Both the position numbers and the translations under genes were made by a program. 64,000 nt of DNA from Mesorhizobium shangrilense (GTDB lineage Bacteria; Pseudomonadota; Alphaproteobacteria; Rhizobiales; Rhizobiaceae), in NCBI RefSeq assembly GCF_040537815.1, contig NZ_JBEWSZ010000001.1:186001-250000 (forward strand), given 5' to 3'. Below the pieces are notes generated by a model, which was given only the letters and a program-made list of their open reading frames with translations, searched no databases and was not told the origin of the DNA. Each line of letters starts with the position of its first letter. The stretch's first letter is position 1. Of the stretch, positions 61,580-64,000 are shown piece after piece.

Positions 61580-63052
61580 ATGAAACTCTCGGACTACGTG
61601 GCGCTGGACGCGGTGGCGCTCGCCGGGCTTGTCCGCTCGGGCGAGGTGTCCGCCGGCGAGGTCGTCGAGGCGGCCGTCACTGCTGTTGAAAGCATCAACC
61701 CGGTCATCAACGCGGTGACGTTGCTGGACGCGGATCGCGCGCTTTCGGCTGCCAGGGGTTGCGACCGGCAGGCGGCGCTGCCGGGCATGCCACTGCTGGT
61801 CAAGGACACCGGCGTCGATGTGCGGGAATGGCCGACGACGCATTCGTCGCGCTATTTCAAGGACGCCGCGCCGAGGTCCGACAGCGAGATCGCGCGCCGC
61901 TGGCGGGCCGGCGGCCTTGTCCTGCTGGGCAAGACCAACACGCCGGAATTCGCCGGCGATTTCGTCACCGAGCCCGGCTTTCGCGGCCCAACCCTGAACC
62001 CCTGGGACCTGTCGGTAACCGCAGGCGGCTCGAGCGGCGGTGCGGCCGCCGCTGTCGCGAGCGGGATGGTGCCGGTGGCGCATGGTTCCGACATTGGCGG
62101 GTCGATCCGCGTGCCCGCGGCCTGCTGCGGCGTGTTCGGATTGAAGCCGACGCGCGGGCTCAATCCCGTCGGCCCCGATCGCGGCGAGGTGGGTGGCGGG
62201 CTCTACGCCGAGAATGTCCTGTCGCGCTCGGTGCGCGACAGCGCCGCGATGCTGGACATCACCGGCGGCCCGGAACCGGGCTCGCGAAGCAGGCTGGTGA
62301 AGCCGGTGCCGTCCTATCTGGACTGGCTGGACTCACCCGGCGAGCGCCTGCGCATTGCCTGCATATGTCGCCGGCCGGACGGCACGCCGGTCTCACCCGA
62401 GATCGAGGCGGGCTTCGTGCGGGCGGTGGCGCTGCTGGAGGAGATGGGACACACCCTGACCGAGGCACGGCTTCCATCCGAGGCCGATGGCGGCGCGGAA
62501 TGGAACCTGTTCTGGATGTCGGAGGTCGCGCGGATCATCCATGAACGGGCGCGCGAGACCGGGCGCATGCCGCGACCCGACGAGATCGAAAGCCTGAGCC
62601 GCCATGCGCTGGACTGTTCCGATCGGGCCAGCGCTGCCGATTATCTGAGGGCGAACGACCGCGCCCATCGCGCTTGCCTTGCCATGGCCCGCGCGTTCGA
62701 CGGATTCGACCTGATCATGACGCCGACCACGGCCTGCCTGCCGCCGCGTCTCGGCGATATCAGCGGCCGGGGCGTTCGGGGCAGCGAGGACGCCTCTGAT
62801 CGCGCGGCGTGGGATTACGATGCGTGGGCCAGCCGCGCCTACGGCTTTGCCCCATTCACGGAAATCTTCAACGTCACCGGGCAACCGGCGGCAAGCCTGC
62901 CGCTGTTCCAGTCACCGTGCGGTTTGCCCATAGGAATCCAGCTGGCAGGACGATGGAACGAGGACCACCGGCTGCTGCGTATCTCGCACGAAATGGAGCG
63001 GACGACCGGCTGGACCGGCCGTCGTCCGCCGATCCACGCCGGACAGCCTTGA
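61580..63052 (+). CDS. Amidase (amidase signature family)
   Basis: 490 aa. Catalytic Lys in PLLVKDTGVDV, Gly/Ser stretch TAGGSSGGAAAAVASG with cis-Ser, nucleophile Ser in GSDIGGSIRVPAACCG. GGGAGGACC precedes ATG 61580. It follows the hydrolase by 19 bp, so the order choX-hydrolase-amidase looks like one operon. A different enzyme from the amidase at 5248. Substrate unknown. Confidence 0.9.
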   Translation: MKLSDYVALDAVALAGLVRSGEVSAGEVVEAAVTAVESINPVINAVTLLDADRALSAARGCDRQAALPGMPLLVKDTGVDVREWPTTHSSRYFKDAAPRSDSEIARRWRAGGLVLLGKTNTPEFAGDFVTEPGFRGPTLNPWDLSVTAGGSSGGAAAAVASGMVPVAHGSDIGGSIRVPAACCGVFGLKPTRGLNPVGPDRGEVGGGLYAENVLSRSVRDSAAMLDITGGPEPGSRSRLVKPVPSYLDWLDSPGERLRIACICRRPDGTPVSPEIEAGFVRAVALLEEMGHTLTEARLPSEADGGAEWNLFWMSEVARIIHERARETGRMPRPDEIESLSRHALDCSDRASAADYLRANDRAHRACLAMARAFDGFDLIMTPTTACLPPRLGDISGRGVRGSEDASDRAAWDYDAWASRAYGFAPFTEIFNVTGQPAASLPLFQSPCGLPIGIQLAGRWNEDHRLLRISHEMERTTGWTGRRPPIHAGQP

Positions 63053-63176
63053 GCGCACGGCCAGGGATGCTTTCGGCAAGGATGAAGGGATGGTTTTCCC
63101 GACAACGTGAAAGTCTTCACCGTCGCGGCGACGGCAACGTGTAAAAATTCCAAACTGCCTGATCGAGGGACGTCCG

Positions 63177-63314
63177 ATGCGCGGTTTGGTTTTTCGTATG
63201 ATGCTGCTTGTCGCGGGCTCCCTGGTGTTGTTCGGCTGCGAGCGAAGCAGCCCCTTCGGCAAGCCCGAGCAGCCGACGAGGTCCGCCATCGGGATTGCCC
63301 GGGTGGGAACTTAA
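63177..63314 (+). CDS. Very small lipoprotein (45 aa)
   Basis: Short frame starting ATG 63177 with GAGGGA five bases upstream. Signal RGLVFRMMLLVAGSLVLFGC ends in a lipobox (LFGC, Cys 21), then a short polar tail ERSSPFGKPEQPTRSAIGIA to a stop. The features (ribosome site, basic start, hydrophobic core, lipobox) support a real tiny envelope lipoprotein. Family unknown. Confidence 0.65.
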   Translation: MRGLVFRMMLLVAGSLVLFGCERSSPFGKPEQPTRSAIGIARVGT

Positions 63315-63374
63315 CCGATCAAGCGAAGTTTTGCAGGAGCCTGTCTCCTTGCAGGCAAGGTGGGAAGCACAATG

Positions 63375-63406
63375 GCCTGTCCCGGCTCACGCCGGGGTGG
63401 GCTTTT
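63375..63406 (+). terminator. Hairpin terminator
   Basis: GCCTGTCCCGGC - TCAC - GCCGGGGTGGGC followed by TTTT: a stem of 12 pairs (two or three G-T wobbles) with a U-tract. It ends the rightward transcript after the small lipoprotein. Confidence 0.8.
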
Positions 63407-63427
63407 CGCATCCAGCCATGAGGATAG

Positions 63428-63544
63428 TCAGAACTTGTAGGCGATGCCGATGCGGACATCGTTCGAGGTCAGCTTCGTTGTAAGGGGAACGAGGAGTGTG
63501 GAGGCAGGGAAGTCGTGACTGCCAAAATCCGTGTAGCGGCCGCG
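63428..63544 (-). pseudogene. 3' remnant of an outer-membrane beta-barrel gene
   Basis: The last about 38 codons read GRYTDFGSHDFPASTLLVPL and TSNDVRIGIAYKF then stop: a barrel C-terminus with the terminal Phe recognised by the Bam machinery. No matching upstream barrel sequence is found in the same frame (it passes into Arg-rich noise), so the 5' part is lost. Could also be the end of a small barrel in another frame, but I see no start. Confidence 0.6.
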
Positions 63545-63627
63545 TGCCTGGCGCTGCCAGCCTTTCAAGCCCGCCGCCTGCGTTTTTGAGTGTTCGACGG
63601 CCGGCTTATCGGCCATACTGGCTCCAT

Positions 63628-64000
63628 GCGCATTTCCGGGCCATCTGGCTTTTCGTCGACGCGCTTTTTCTTCCCGGCCGGCCGGATCTGTCCGATGGCA
63701 TGTCTGGCCCCCTTGCTGCTGGCTGCGCTTCCAATGCCGGCAAGCGCACAAACGGTCCTGACGACCGGCGCCTACTCCTTCTCCGATGAACTCGGCGGTT
63801 TCCATATCACCGGGGCGTCGGGCAACGGGACCAAGGACGATCCGTTCGTGATCACCGAGGAGCTGAATTCGGCGACGCCGGTGACGCTGACCATCCGTGC
63901 GGAGCGACCGATCCAGCCGTTCGGCGTGGCGGGCAAATTCGCCACCGGCATGCTGAAAATGCGCATCGATGTGCTCAACAATGGCGGGCAAGGCTGGATC
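63628..64000 (+). CDS. Secreted protein, cut by the right edge
   Basis: At least 124 aa. N-terminus with a long, basic-then-hydrophobic signal region (RICPMACLAPLLLAALPMPA, cleavage near ASA-Q). The visible mature part (TGAYSFSDELGGFHITGASG, KDDPFVITEELNSATPVTLT) looks beta-rich and soluble. The family is not recognised from this piece. No strong ribosome site was noted before ATG 63628. Confidence 0.65.

Noticed and set aside
1..64000. tRNA, rRNA, CRISPR array, phage attachment site
   Set aside because: None recognised by eye; no regular spacer pattern and no clear cloverleaf.

Overview
The window looks like chromosomal DNA of an alphaproteobacterium of the order Hyphomicrobiales, most likely a Mesorhizobium or close relative. 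This is inferred from high G+C, a choline-binding protein of the ChoX type with a BetI-type repressor, a small protein like the GcrA C-terminus, a mosaic palindrome of the kind found between rhizobial genes, an IS66 element, and many single-operon catabolic and detoxification modules. I saw no rRNA, tRNA or CRISPR. Most long overlapping reading frames are antisense shadows of real genes caused by high G+C, and I left them out.

Layout. 1-9.2 kb: flavin monooxygenase (cut by the left edge), Tat-exported methyltransferase of the isoaspartyl methyltransferase family, APC permease, LuxR-type regulator divergent from an amidase, and a secreted DUF1800/DUF1501 pair. 9.3-15.6 kb: VOC protein with a divergent WYL regulator, then a LacI repressor with an 18-bp perfect palindrome facing an ABC uptake operon (ATPase, permease, binding protein) that ends in a nucleoside hydrolase. 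15.7-21 kb: lipoprotein, then a LysR regulator divergent from a five-gene redox cluster (two paralogous SDRs, NADP-binding reductase, SnoaL-like protein, methyltransferase). 21-26.2 kb: second nucleoside hydrolase, outer-membrane barrel, AraC regulator, small proteins, and debris: a deleted copy of an SRPBCC gene, a 51-bp scrap of a membrane-protein gene and a LysR fragment. 26.9-29.7 kb: a LOV-GGDEF-EAL protein divergent from a MEDS/LuxR regulator, possibly a light-input and c-di-GMP pair. 29.9-38.1 kb: ArsR/SRPBCC pair divergent from an exported hydrolase across two identical operators, GreA-family variant, membrane protein, methyltransferase-glycosyltransferase fusion, broken FAD monooxygenase, methyltransferase, hydrolase. 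38.6-46.8 kb: small stress and detoxification modules, including TetR with twin operators facing SDR and aldo/keto reductase, and an ArsR-SRPBCC-membrane-DUF1801 operon. 46.8-49.3 kb: IS66 element with a stop codon in tnpC. 49.3-55.6 kb: two AraC/reductase divergent pairs, CadD-like transporter, GST. 55.7-59 kb: glycine-zipper lipoprotein, EF-hand / ECF sigma / anti-sigma / CpxP-like operon, DUF2270 protein. 59-64 kb: BetI-type repressor divergent from choX, overlapped by a hydrolase and followed by an amidase, then a tiny lipoprotein, an outer-membrane remnant and a secreted protein cut by the right edge.

How it works together: the window is a string of regulator-plus-effector modules, mostly divergent pairs with the operator between them. 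In several the operator can be read directly (LacI, ArsR, TetR, less surely BetI). Recurring enzyme types (SDR/NADP reductases, VOC, SRPBCC, alpha/beta hydrolases, amidases, nucleoside hydrolases) suggest a soil or plant-associated scavenger handling varied small organic compounds. Repeated gene scraps at 22.5, 25.1, 38.2 and 42.0 kb show that the 20-42 kb part has been reshuffled by local duplication and deletion.
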